Shown here: positions 1-6,904 of the stretch, piece by piece | How positions within the stretch are numbered: position 1 is the stretch's first letter | How the letters are laid out: every line of letters starts with the position of its first letter | Assembly (NCBI RefSeq): GCF_016126015.1 | Contig: NZ_JAEFDB010000015.1 | Coordinates: forward strand, 1 to 54,151 | Reading direction: 5' to 3' | Origin: Capnocytophaga periodontitidis | GTDB taxonomy: Bacteria > Bacteroidota > Bacteroidia > Flavobacteriales > Flavobacteriaceae | Length of the DNA stretch: 54,151 nt | Made by a program: the position numbers and the translations under genes | The notes under the pieces: model-generated | Seen by the model: only the letters and a program-made list of their open reading frames with translations | Databases searched by the model: none | What the model was told of the DNA's origin: nothing

Positions 1-11
1 ATATATTTTTT

Positions 12-425
12 ATGACAGGAACAGAATTACAACGATTACTCGATGCTCACTGTTTAGATATGAAAGCCAATATGCCTGGTTTTCTATTTTATGGAATCCT
101 TAGCTGTAAGGATGGAACCATTTTATCTAAAGCTTCAGCTAATGAAGAATCTTCAAGAATTGTAGAACAAGGTTCTGCCTTTCACTTAACAATTGTGGAT
201 CAAGTGAAAAAAGTAATAAACACTAACAAAACTATGGAAGATTTAGCGTTAGATTACATTCTTATTGAGGCTAATAAAATAACCTATATGCTAATGATTT
301 CAGCTTTAGGGAAGTTTTTCTCGATTACTGCCTTAGATAGATCAAAATCTAATGTAGGTATTTCAAGAGCTTTACTATATAAATGTAAAGCAGAATTTGG
401 AACAATGTTAGACGACTTCTTTTAG
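12..425 (+). CDS. Roadblock/LC7-like small protein, copy 1
   Basis: A 137-residue protein without signal peptide or membrane segment. The N-terminal half has a strand-turn-strand pattern (GILSCKDGTILS, about residues 27-38), and the C-terminal half ends in a helix with the pattern LDRSKSNVGISRALL. Both resemble the Roadblock/LC7 fold, whose members often partner small GTPases; this is fold-level recognition only and no function can be given. It is about 80% identical to the minus-strand gene ending at 1873, and the two converge on rocD. The ATG at 12 fits the paralog's N-terminus, but the upstream region lies outside the window. A strong terminator follows at 454-492. Confidence 0.6.
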   Translation: MTGTELQRLLDAHCLDMKANMPGFLFYGILSCKDGTILSKASANEESSRIVEQGSAFHLTIVDQVKKVINTNKTMEDLALDYILIEANKITYMLMISALGKFFSITALDRSKSNVGISRALLYKCKAEFGTMLDDFF

Positions 426-453
426 AAACGAGCGCTAAAGTAAAGAACTTTAT

Positions 454-492
454 AACACAAATTTGGAATATCCCAAATTTGTGTTTTTTTTT
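454..492 (+). terminator. Rho-independent terminator after the first roadblock-like gene
   Basis: A perfect 12-bp stem pairs ACACAAATTTGG (455-466) with CCAAATTTGTGT (473-484) and runs into a T tract. It separates the first gene from the rocD promoter. Confidence 0.85.
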
Positions 493-520
493 GTTTTTAC
501 GAAAATATGTCGTATATTTG
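491..520 (+). promoter_or_regulatory. rocD promoter, Bacteroidetes type
   Basis: TTG at 491-493 and TATATTTG at 513-520 are 19 nt apart, matching the Bacteroidetes -33/-7 consensus. The rocD ATG is 27 nt downstream. Confidence 0.75.
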
Positions 521-546
521 TCGTCTGAAAATAAAACGAAAGATAT

Positions 547-1791
547 ATGACATTACCAAAATTAACCTCAGAACAAGCAATGGCACTCGAAAACCAGTAT
601 GGTGCCCATAATTATCACCCACTACCCGTCGTACTCTGCAAAGGACAAGGCGTGTATGTGTGGGACGTAGAAGGCAAACGCTACTACGATTTTCTCTCTT
701 CTTACTCTGCTGTAAACCAAGGGCATTGTCACCCACGCATCATCAAAGCACTTACTGAGCAAGCTCAAACCCTTACTCTTACTTCTCGCGCTTTCTACAA
801 CGATAAGCTCGGAGTGTACGAAAAGTACATCACCGAGTATTTTGGCTTCGAGAAAGTTCTACCAATGAACACAGGTGCTGAAGCTGTAGAAACAGCCATT
901 AAAATATGTCGCAAATGGGCGTATGAACAAAAAGGAGTACCCGAAAGCGCCGCAATCATCATTGTGTGCCATCAAAACTTCCACGGGCGCACCACTACAG
1001 TAGTTTCTTTCTCATCCGATAAAAATGCACGTAAAAATTTCGGCCCCTATACACCTGGTTTTGTTTCTGTTCCTTACAACGATTTGGTAGCTTTAGAACA
1101 AGTGCTCGCCGATAATAAGGCTACAGTAGCAGGCTTTTTAGTAGAACCTATACAGGGTGAAGCAGGCGTATATGTCCCCTCCGATGGCTACTTGAGTGGA
1201 GCTAAAGCTCTATGCGAAAAGTATAACGCCCTCTTTATCGCCGATGAGGTACAAACAGGAGTAGCGCGTACTGGGAAGCGTTTGGCAGTAGATCACGAAA
1301 ATGTAAAACCCGATATATTGGTATTAGGCAAAGCCCTTAGCGGGGGGGTATATCCTGTGAGTGCTGTTCTTGCCGATGACTGTATAATGCACGTAATCAA
1401 AGCAGGGCAACACGGTAGTACCTTTGGCGGTAACCCTTTGGCTGCTGCTGTAGCAATTGAAGCCTTACAAGTAGTAAAAGACGAGCATCTGGCTGAAAAC
1501 GCTGCTCGATTGGGTGGAATTTTCCGCAAAGAAATAGGCGATTATATCAAAACCTCAAAAGTAGCTACCTTAGTACGTGGTAAAGGACTCTTAAATGCTG
1601 TGGTTATCAACGATACCGAAGAGAGCAATACTGCGTGGAATATCTGCTTAAAGATGCGCGATAATGGCTTGCTCGCCAAACCTACACACGGTAATATCAT
1701 TAGGTTTGCCCCACCATTGGTGATGAATGAAACCGAATTAAAAGAATGTATTGCTATCATTACAGAGGCATTAAAACATTACGAACCATAA
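547..1791 (+). CDS. rocD: Ornithine aminotransferase
   Basis: A PLP-dependent class III aminotransferase that converts ornithine and 2-oxoglutarate to glutamate semialdehyde and glutamate, in arginine/ornithine breakdown or proline supply. The 414-residue length is typical of the family. Visible landmarks are MNTGAEAVE (PLP phosphate binding), NFHGRT, the cofactor aspartate in FIADEVQTG, and the Schiff-base lysine at about K262 in [10 protein letters not shown]. The protein should be cytosolic. It has its own promoter (491-520) and a terminator behind it. A G7 run sits at 1342-1348. Another arginine-family enzyme, CtlX, is encoded at 40860-41801, which fits a citrulline to ornithine to glutamate route. 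Confidence 0.95.
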   Translation: MTLPKLTSEQAMALENQYGAHNYHPLPVVLCKGQGVYVWDVEGKRYYDFLSSYSAVNQGHCHPRIIKALTEQAQTLTLTSRAFYNDKLGVYEKYITEYFGFEKVLPMNTGAEAVETAIKICRKWAYEQKGVPESAAIIIVCHQNFHGRTTTVVSFSSDKNARKNFGPYTPGFVSVPYNDLVALEQVLADNKATVAGFLVEPIQGEAGVYVPSDGYLSGAKALCEKYNALFIADEVQTGVARTGKRLAVDHENVKPDILVLGKALSGGVYPVSAVLADDCIMHVIKAGQHGSTFGGNPLAAAVAIEALQVVKDEHLAENAARLGGIFRKEIGDYIKTSKVATLVRGKGLLNAVVINDTEESNTAWNICLKMRDNGLLAKPTHGNIIRFAPPLVMNETELKECIAIITEALKHYEP

Positions 1792-1800
1792 AAATATAAT

Positions 1801-1854
1801 AAAAAAGTCTGAAAAATTGCTGTTCTTATAATGCATTTTTTCAGGCTTTCTTTT
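1801..1854. terminator. Bidirectional terminator between rocD and the second roadblock-like gene
   Basis: AAAGTCTGAAAAA (1804-1816) pairs with TTTTTTCAGGCTTT (1836-1849), with A and T runs on both sides. It lies between two converging genes and can serve both. Confidence 0.7.
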
Positions 1855-1872
1855 GTTGATATAGAGAGAACA

Positions 1873-2307
1873 CTAAAAAAAATCATCTAACATTGTCCCA
1901 AACTCAGCTTTACATTTGTAGAGTAAGGCTCTCGAAATACCCATATTCGCCTTAGCTCTATCTAAAGCAGTAATAGAAAAGAATTTACCAAGAGCAGAAA
2001 TCATCAGCATAAAAGTGATTTTACTCGTTTCAATAAGAATGTAATCAAGCTCTAAATTACCTAATTCTTTATTGCTTTCAACTACCATTTTTACTTGATT
2101 GACAATAGTGAGGTGAAAAGCAGAACCCTGTTCAATAATTCTCGAAGCTTCAGCATTAGCCGAGGCTCTGCTTAGAATGTAACCATCAGCACAGCTTAAA
2201 ATTCCATAAAATAGGAACCCTGGCATATTAGCTTTCATATCTTGACAATGAGCATCAAGCATCAATTGTAGCTGAGAAGCTGTTAGTTTTTCATTTGTAC
2301 TTGTCAT
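1873..2307 (-). CDS. Roadblock/LC7-like small protein, copy 2
   Basis: A 144-residue paralog of the protein encoded at 12-425. The last 120 or so residues align without gaps at about 80% identity, and the C-terminus (CKAEFGTMLDDFF) is identical. It has a seven-residue longer N-terminus (TSTNEKL). The fold assignment is tentative. The gene points towards rocD, so rocD is bracketed by an inverted gene pair. It has its own promoter (TACTTTTG, 2336-2343 on the minus strand), divergent from fabI, so both copies are probably expressed and not merely remnants. Confidence 0.6.
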   Translation of the reverse strand: MTSTNEKLTASQLQLMLDAHCQDMKANMPGFLFYGILSCADGYILSRASANAEASRIIEQGSAFHLTIVNQVKMVVESNKELGNLELDYILIETSKITFMLMISALGKFFSITALDRAKANMGISRALLYKCKAEFGTMLDDFF

Positions 2308-2335
2308 AATTTGGTTTTTTTAAGTTTTTGTAGAG

Positions 2336-2343
2336 CAAAAGTA
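2336..2343 (-). promoter_or_regulatory. -7 box of the second roadblock-like gene
   Basis: TACTTTTG on the minus strand, 28 nt upstream of the ATG. No clear TTG was found at the -33 position, so this rests on the -7 element alone. Confidence 0.5.
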
Positions 2344-2410
2344 GAAAATAAAAATTAATAATCCTAATTTTTTAGATAGAAAAAATTTTTTCTTAAAAAA
2401 TATTTTTTTG

Positions 2411-2418
2411 TACATTTG
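2411..2418 (+). promoter_or_regulatory. fabI -7 box
   Basis: TACATTTG on the plus strand. It lies inside the longest possible fabI reading frame, whose TTG start at 2416 would be part of this box. The box therefore argues for the ATG at 2458 as the real start. The -33 region is T-rich without a clean TTG. Confidence 0.6.
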
Positions 2419-2457
2419 CACCACAGAAACAAATTTTACTTTATAAAAGAAAGAATT

Positions 2458-3267
2458 ATGTACAATTTATTAAAAGGAAAAAGAGGCATCATCTTTGGTG
2501 CCTTAGACGAAAATTCTATCGCTTGGAAAACAGCAGAACGCGTACACGAAGAAGGCGGTAAGTTCGTGCTTACCAATGCTCCCGTGGCAATGCGTATGGG
2601 ACAAATAAAAAATTTAGCCGAAAAAACTGGCTCTGAAATCATTCCTGCCGACGCTACCAATATGGACGACCTCCAAAACTTGGTGACTAAAGCAATGGAA
2701 ATTTTAGGAGGCAAGTTGGATTTTGTACTACATTCCATCGGTATGTCGGTGAATGTGCGCAAAAATATCCCTTATACCGAGTCTAACTATATGAACACTG
2801 AAAAAGGTTGGGACGTTTCAGCACTTTCTTTTCACAAAGTATGTCAAGTGCTTTACAAGAATGATGCAATGAACGAGTGGGGTAGCATCGTTGCCCTTAC
2901 TTATATGGCAGCACAACGCACCTTCCCCGATTACAACGATATGGCTGATAACAAAGCATACTTAGAGTCTATTGCGCGTAGTTTTGGCTATTTCTTTGGT
3001 AAAGATAAAAAAGTGCGTGTGAATACCATTTCACAATCACCTACTGCCACCACTGCAGGACAAGGTGTAAAAGGCTTTGATGGTTTTATTGCTTACGCCG
3101 ATGCAATGTCGCCATTAGGCAATGCCACCGCTCAAGATTGTGCCGATTATACGGTATCTCTCTTCTCCGACCTTACTCGCAAAGTAACGATGCAAAATCT
3201 CTTCCACGACGGAGGTTTCTCTAATACAGGTGTAAGCCAAGAGGTAATTGAACGATTTGCTAAGTAA
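2458..3267 (+). CDS. fabI: Enoyl-[acyl-carrier-protein] reductase
   Basis: A cytosolic short-chain dehydrogenase that performs the last reduction of fatty-acid elongation using NAD(P)H. With the ATG at 2458 the protein has 269 residues, the usual FabI size. The N-terminus [18 protein letters not shown] is the FabI variant of the Rossmann nucleotide-binding turn. The catalytic pair is at about Y159 and K166 (Y-x6-K in [11 protein letters not shown]). The [16 protein letters not shown] segment is the substrate-binding loop. An in-frame upstream TTG at 2416 was rejected because it falls in the promoter. The stop overlaps the yidD start by one base, so the two are co-translated. Confidence 0.95.
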   Translation: MYNLLKGKRGIIFGALDENSIAWKTAERVHEEGGKFVLTNAPVAMRMGQIKNLAEKTGSEIIPADATNMDDLQNLVTKAMEILGGKLDFVLHSIGMSVNVRKNIPYTESNYMNTEKGWDVSALSFHKVCQVLYKNDAMNEWGSIVALTYMAAQRTFPDYNDMADNKAYLESIARSFGYFFGKDKKVRVNTISQSPTATTAGQGVKGFDGFIAYADAMSPLGNATAQDCADYTVSLFSDLTRKVTMQNLFHDGGFSNTGVSQEVIERFAK

Positions 3268-3476
3268 TGAAATACCTTTTCATTTATTTAGTACGCTTTT
3301 ATCAGGTAGCTATTTCACCTCTGAAACCGCCTACTTGTAGGTATACCCCCACCTGCTCTCAATACACTTTGGAAGCTCTGCAAAAATATGGCTTTTTCAA
3401 AGGAGGTTGGTTAGCTATCAAACGTATATGTAGTTGCCACCCTTGGGGAGGTAGTGGCTATGACCCTGTACCTTAA
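3267..3476 (+). CDS. yidD: Membrane protein insertion efficiency factor YidD
   Basis: A 69-residue protein of the YidD (UPF0161) family, thought to help YidC/Sec insert inner-membrane proteins. The full signature is present: an amphipathic N-terminus ([20 protein letters not shown]), the cysteine motif [12 protein letters not shown], and the C-terminal [12 protein letters not shown]. It overlaps fabI by one base and is followed at once by a terminator, making a two-gene operon with fabI. Confidence 0.93.
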   Translation: MKYLFIYLVRFYQVAISPLKPPTCRYTPTCSQYTLEALQKYGFFKGGWLAIKRICSCHPWGGSGYDPVP

Positions 3477-3477
3477 C

Positions 3478-3518
3478 AAAAAAGCAAAGTGAAATTAAAT
3501 TTTCACTTTGCTTTTTTT
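3478..3518 (+). terminator. Terminator of the fabI-yidD operon
   Basis: AGCAAAGTGAAA (3483-3494) pairs with TTTCACTTTGCT (3501-3512) around a 6-nt loop and ends in a T run. It starts right after the yidD stop. Confidence 0.9.
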
Positions 3519-3534
3519 GTAAGTGATTATTTTG

Positions 3535-3542
3535 TACTTTTG
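3535..3542 (+). promoter_or_regulatory. -7 box of the lipoprotein gene at 3578
   Basis: TACTTTTG, 35 nt upstream of the ATG. A TTG lies only 15 nt upstream, closer than the usual 19-20, so the assignment is moderate. Confidence 0.5.
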
Positions 3543-3577
3543 TACTTGTAATTAGCATCATTAAATATCTAAACTTT

Positions 3578-4156
3578 ATGAGAACCATTGCTTTTATTGT
3601 ATTATCCTTACTGTTGTTTTCGTGTAAAACAGTACAGCGCCCTAAAATGACAGCTTTTATGGATGAAGCTGCTATTAAGACTCTTAATGAAGGAACTTAT
3701 TATGTGTATTCTGAGCCTATGGAAAAGCAAGCACCCTTGTTCTTTCCGCTACTGCCTAAAGAATACCAAGAAACAGCGCTACCTTTAAGTAGGTTTAAAC
3801 TGCAAGTAAAAGCCGATTCGCTGTACGTGAGTTACCAAAAGGTGAAGGATAGCACAACTACTGTTACGATGAGGGCTGGCTTCAAAGGCAAACAGAAAAA
3901 GAACTTTTGGCAGCGTTATAATAGGTTTAGAATCTATCCGTTTATTCCTATTTATTTAGGAGTGGATATCGATAGAATACGTATAGCTCCTGATAAAGAC
4001 GGTAATTTATTAGTAGAAGTGTATAGAGACCTACAAGGCGCTGTATTTTTAATACAATTTTTCAACACTTATTACGATACTTTCGTATTTAAAAGAGAAG
4101 AACAAACTCAAAAACCTATATCTAATGAATTATCTAAAGAAACTACAACAAAGTGA
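3578..4156 (+). CDS. Putative lipoprotein of unknown function
   Basis: 192 residues. A short signal peptide ends in a lipobox (LLLFSC, Cys at about residue 16), so the mature protein should be a membrane-anchored lipoprotein facing the periplasm or outer membrane. The middle holds a basic stretch (GFKGKQKKNFWQRYNRF) followed by hydrophobic and aromatic beta-like segments (IYPFIPIYLGVDI, GAVFLIQFFNTYYDTF). I do not recognise the family. The last 32 bases overlap the start of the SUKH gene in another frame, so the two are probably translated together. Confidence 0.7.
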   Translation: MRTIAFIVLSLLLFSCKTVQRPKMTAFMDEAAIKTLNEGTYYVYSEPMEKQAPLFFPLLPKEYQETALPLSRFKLQVKADSLYVSYQKVKDSTTTVTMRAGFKGKQKKNFWQRYNRFRIYPFIPIYLGVDIDRIRIAPDKDGNLLVEVYRDLQGAVFLIQFFNTYYDTFVFKREEQTQKPISNELSKETTTK

Positions 4157-4580
4157 TGAATTTGAATACTGTGAAGGTGCTACTGCCGAAGAAATTCAAA
4201 TTGTAGAAACATCTTTAGGGGTATTACTCCCTAAAGCGTATGTAAAGTTTTTGAGCGAATGTGGCTCTTGTAACTTTGGGGATACTTATATCAATGGAGT
4301 TTACAAAGAGGATGGAACATTATCATATCCTGTGGTAGAACTCACCAAACAGTTGAGAGAAGAACTCAACCTCCCCGATGATTTTATTGTACTCAATTAC
4401 GAAATTGACGAGTATCTTATTCTGTACAAAGTCTCAAAAACAGATCGCCTCAACGATTCAAAAGTATATGGTGCTGAAATACATTGTAATAAAGACGGTA
4501 ATTTTGAAATGAACAAACCTACACTTCTATTCAATTCTTTTGATGAATATTTTGAGGATTTCTTAGAATTAGCAGACTAA
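4125..4580 (+). CDS. SMI1/KNR4 (SUKH) family protein
   Basis: A 151-residue cytosolic protein. The N-terminal helix and motif (EGATAEEIQIVETSLGVLLPKAYVKFL) followed by the WG/CG-type strand is the SUKH hallmark: an acidic helix, E-x-x-LG-x-x-LP-x-x-Y, and an aromatic C-terminal strand (FDEYFEDFLELAD). Many bacterial SUKH proteins are immunity proteins against polymorphic or contact-dependent toxins, but no toxin gene is visible nearby, so this may be an orphan immunity or housekeeping relative. The start overlaps the preceding lipoprotein gene by 32 bases. Confidence 0.75.
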   Translation: MNYLKKLQQSDEFEYCEGATAEEIQIVETSLGVLLPKAYVKFLSECGSCNFGDTYINGVYKEDGTLSYPVVELTKQLREELNLPDDFIVLNYEIDEYLILYKVSKTDRLNDSKVYGAEIHCNKDGNFEMNKPTLLFNSFDEYFEDFLELAD

Positions 4581-4692
4581 TTACTATGTAAAAATAAGCC
4601 TTTAAAATGTTGTAAAATCACTTATTTCTACAAAAATGTAAAAATAAGCTATTGTTACTATGTTTATTTTTACTATTTTTCTTTCCAAAAAA
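4581..4692. repeat. Short AT-rich repeats downstream of the SUKH gene
   Basis: The word ATGTAAAAATAAGC occurs twice, about 50 nt apart, and its complement-like TTTATTTTTAC follows, so the second copy can fold into a hairpin. It may be a weak transcription end for the SUKH gene. No gene is visible. Confidence 0.4.
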
Positions 4693-4743
4693 ATGAAATA
4701 CTTTATAAAAAAGAGCAAAGCGACTTAACACTTTGCTCTTTTT
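4693..4743. repeat. Direct repeat A (hairpin) next to the HicB-type gene
   Basis: About 51 bp, starting ATGAAATACTTTATAAAA and containing a terminator hairpin AAAAAGAGCAAAG / CTTTGCTCTTTTT (4708-4720 / 4731-4743). It is almost identical to repeat B at 5186-5237. It abuts the stop codon of the HicB-type gene and probably terminates it on the minus strand; it can also act on the plus strand. Confidence 0.75.
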
Positions 4744-5124
4744 CTATAATTGTATACTAAGCAATTCTGCACCGAGTTTATGCAACCCTTCTTGTATTTT
4801 TTGACGTTGAGCTGTACGAGGTTTTTTAAGCCCCACAGCGTATTGGTGTATCAATTTCTGATTGATACCTGTGAGTCGTTCAAAGGCAGGGTTGCTTATT
4901 ATCCCTTTAAAATATTGTAACAGACTTTCAGTGTCATATTTGTAGGTAAGTTGGTAATTGTTATAAGGAAAATTACCGAGTTCTTTTTGCAGAGCAATAG
5001 CCTCAAAGATACCGTTTTTAGCCTCTTGAACAGTTTCACCTCCTGCACTTATACCTTCTACATTTTCAGCATAAGCCCAATAAAAATCGTTACTACGTTC
5101 TATAATGATAGTAATGTTTTTCAT
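4744..5124 (-). CDS. HicB-type antitoxin-like protein with C-terminal HTH, no HicA partner
   Basis: 126 residues. The N-terminal 45 residues (IIIERSNDFYWAYAENVEG, then SAGGETVQEAKNGI) match the degenerate RNase-H-like HicB domain. The C-terminal half (about 70-115) looks like a helix-turn-helix: ISNPAFERLTGINQKLIHQYAVGLKKPRTAQ, a Cro/XRE-like pattern. Such proteins normally neutralise a HicA RNase and repress their own operon. No HicA-like ORF is found on either side, so this is a solitary antitoxin-like regulator or a remnant. It has a good promoter (5148-5155 with CAA at 5176) and is enclosed by two direct hairpin repeats. Confidence 0.75.
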   Translation of the reverse strand: MKNITIIIERSNDFYWAYAENVEGISAGGETVQEAKNGIFEAIALQKELGNFPYNNYQLTYKYDTESLLQYFKGIISNPAFERLTGINQKLIHQYAVGLKKPRTAQRQKIQEGLHKLGAELLSIQL

Positions 5125-5147
5125 ATTATATAATGTTTTAAACTTTC

Positions 5148-5178
5148 CAAAGGTATATATTTATATACTCATATCCAA
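5148..5178 (-). promoter_or_regulatory. Promoter of the HicB-type gene
   Basis: On the minus strand, TTG (5176-5178) and TACCTTTG (5148-5155) are 20 nt apart. A HicB-type HTH protein could repress itself here. Confidence 0.65.
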
Positions 5179-5185
5179 ATTTTTG

Positions 5186-5237
5186 ATGAAAATATTTTAT
5201 AAAAAAGAGCAAAGCGACTTAACGCTTTGCTCTTTTT
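5186..5237. repeat. Direct repeat B (hairpin) upstream of the HicB-type gene
   Basis: Near-identical to repeat A. It contains a perfect 15-bp stem, 5202-5216 with 5223-5237. It lies upstream of the HicB-type promoter, so the gene with its promoter is framed by two copies in the same orientation. It may also terminate leftward transcription from the gene at 5575-6456. Confidence 0.75.
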
Positions 5238-5574
5238 GTACCTTAAATAATGTAAGTTTGGTATAAGTAATTGTTTAAAAATCAGCGAAATATTCTAAGT
5301 CTTCCACGAATTTTACGAATTTTCACCTGACAGTGAATTATTTTAATGTGTGTTCGATATAAGAAATATCTATTTAATTATTTACTAATCAAATAGATAA
5401 ACAAGTTTGCTGTTTTTGGCAAGCTGGTGCTGCTGGATTTACAGGGATTATGATGCAAATATAATTTATTCTGTTATATCAATAATGTGAGCTACAAGCT
5501 ATTTAAGTAGGCACGAGCTACAAGAAATGCGCCAGTGGGGATATTTTTTTATAATTTTACTATTAGATGATTTA
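5238..5574. other. Gene-free stretch
   Basis: About 340 bp of AT-rich sequence between repeat B and the next gene. No ORF of useful length, tRNA-like fold or promoter was found. A short patch near 5400-5455 is less AT-rich than its surroundings and could be a decayed gene fragment, but nothing identifiable is left. Confidence 0.4.
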
Positions 5575-6456
5575 TTACTTCCAATCTATTACGAGGTCTG
5601 AAAGCTCAAGACTCGCAAACTCATCAGACCAACTATCAGCTGGTCCAAATCCTACTCTTGCTGCTGCAAATTTCAATCCTTTAACACTTGGAAGTATCTG
5701 TTTAAATACTATATAGGACTTTACAGGTACTTCTGTAGGAATTGTATTACAGCTAAAATCACCACTTTTTGCATTACCTACAGCAACTGCTTTAGAATAG
5801 TACTCATTACCTTCATAATCAAAAGCATTTATTCTGCTATTATCAAGACATACCTTTTGATGTACTAATTTATGAGAAATCAAGAGATTTACAGTTACGG
5901 TTTGAGCTTTTTTATCACCTACTACCGAAAGAATTTTTACCTCAATATTAGGTGAAAAGCTTTTTACCTTCCCATTGCCATCGCCTTGACCACTAGCTGC
6001 ATTTGCAAAGATTTTATCAGCAGTAGTTTGAAAGTCTTGGGCTTGTGATTTGATTTCACCATTTTGTAAAGCCTTATCAAAGAAAGCTCTTATCTCTTTC
6101 TTATCATCTAATTTTAGAACTACCAACTTATTATTGTCTATACCATTGGCAAAATATTTAATAGTAGCCTTATTACCTAAAGCTGAAAGTTGTTCTTTAG
6201 TAGCATTGTCCGAACTTTTCTTTTCAACAGAACCTCCTGTGAACATAGAAATATAGTCACCAGTGGTTATAATATCATTGATAAAGATATTTTCGTACTG
6301 AGTACCTTTTGCAGGTACTCCAAAAACTAATGTTTCACCTTTTTTATAGGTGTGGTTATCTACAGCAGTATACTCTTTTCTGGAGTTTTTAGCTTGAGCT
6401 ACTGCAAAACTGAGATTTAGTACTAAAAGTGCTACTAAAATAATGCTTCTTTTCAT
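5575..6456 (-). CDS. Secreted protein of unknown function
   Basis: 293 residues with a clear Sec signal peptide (MKRSIILVALLVLNLSFAVA, cleavage near AQA). The mature part is rich in beta-strand patterns and has two conserved-looking cysteines (VCLDNS and FSCNTIP). A glycine-rich linker (SGQGDGNGK) lies near residue 160. I do not recognise the family. The protein is probably periplasmic or outer-membrane associated. The most notable feature is its 5' leader of over 300 nt, with a promoter at 6795-6824, the 171-nt structured element (6547-6717) and a second hairpin (6484-6527). Confidence 0.7.
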   Translation of the reverse strand: MKRSIILVALLVLNLSFAVAQAKNSRKEYTAVDNHTYKKGETLVFGVPAKGTQYENIFINDIITTGDYISMFTGGSVEKKSSDNATKEQLSALGNKATIKYFANGIDNNKLVVLKLDDKKEIRAFFDKALQNGEIKSQAQDFQTTADKIFANAASGQGDGNGKVKSFSPNIEVKILSVVGDKKAQTVTVNLLISHKLVHQKVCLDNSRINAFDYEGNEYYSKAVAVGNAKSGDFSCNTIPTEVPVKSYIVFKQILPSVKGLKFAAARVGFGPADSWSDEFASLELSDLVIDWK

Positions 6457-6483
6457 TTGTTTGTTAATTTTTTGGATTACTAT

Positions 6484-6527
6484 ACCTACTCTGTTCAGGC
6501 TTTTCGGTTACCGCCTTTTAGGTAGGT
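6484..6527 (-). promoter_or_regulatory. Second leader hairpin of the gene at 5575-6456
   Basis: ACCTAC (6484-6489) pairs with GTAGGT (6522-6527), and AGGC (6497-6500) pairs with GCCT (6513-6516) inside it. The hairpin lies between the large structured element and the ATG, with no T run behind it, so it is not a terminator. It could affect translation or mRNA stability. Confidence 0.5.
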
Positions 6528-6546
6528 TTCGTTACATTTAAGCAAT

Positions 6547-6717
6547 AAAAAAACGTGGAAACATTCCTTATTGCTCAATTTCTGAAGCCCGACCAAAGGC
6601 TATGTTACAAAGCAAAAGGAATGCCCACGTAACCGCAGGCATTTCCACTTTCACTTTCCTTGTAACATTGAAAAATTGGTCGTTTTCAGAAATTAGGAAA
6701 CTGTAAAGCGAAACGCT
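6547..6717 (-). ncRNA. Structured leader RNA element, copy 1
   Basis: On the minus strand this 171-nt stretch folds into one long rod. The closing stem is AGCGT/ACGTT. Next come TTTCC/GGAAT, a perfect 10-bp stem TTCAGAAATT/AATTTCTGAA (6685-6694/6577-6586), CGACCAA/TTGGTCG (6590-6596/6676-6682), ATGTTACAA/TTGTAACAT (6602-6610/6660-6668), and an apical stem GGAATGCC/GGCATTTCC (6618-6625/6638-6646). It ends in seven U residues. It shares sequence blocks and the same fold with 20239-20411. In both places it precedes, in sense orientation, a gene for an exported protein. It could be a cis-acting leader with a terminator-like end, or an independent small RNA. Confidence 0.7.
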
Positions 6718-6794
6718 ATATGTTATTTTATAATACTGTTTTAAAAACTATACAAGTTAGTACTTCTTATAATAGCTATTTTGGTTTGATGAGG

Positions 6795-6824
6795 CAAATG
6801 TATAAAAAAGTTTTATTTCTACAA
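6795..6824 (-). promoter_or_regulatory. Promoter of the structured element and the gene at 5575-6456
   Basis: On the minus strand, TTG (6822-6824) and TACATTTG (6795-6802) are exactly 19 nt apart. Transcription would start about 70 nt before the structured element and read through to the secreted-protein gene. Confidence 0.7.
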
Positions 6825-6845
6825 AGCAAAAGAACAATTTTAACA

Positions 6846-6885
6846 CAAAAAAGCAATGTGCATTTTCTCGCACATTGCTTTTTTT
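6846..6885. terminator. Terminator downstream of metE
   Basis: AGCAATGTGC (6852-6861) pairs with GCACATTGCT (6870-6879), flanked by an A run and a T run so it can work in both directions. It ends the metE transcript on the minus strand, before the promoter of the next gene. Confidence 0.85.
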
Positions 6886-6904
6886 ATTAATTACTTCTTA
6901 TTTC

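Noticed and set aside
1342-1348. G7 run in rocD as a phase-variation site
   Set aside because: It encodes a conserved Gly pair next to the PLP lysine and is shorter than tracts known to vary; probably codon chance.
2416-2457. fabI start at TTG 2416
   Set aside because: This codon is part of the -7 promoter box, and FabI homology starts at 2458.
5238-5574. A hidden hicA gene upstream of the HicB-type gene
   Set aside because: No small ORF with the HicA GSH motif was found on either strand.
6547-6717. Reading the structured element simply as 6S RNA
   Set aside because: The rod shape and size fit, but two copies in 54 kb, both directly before exported-protein genes, do not fit a single-copy global RNA. 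Left open pending a covariance search.
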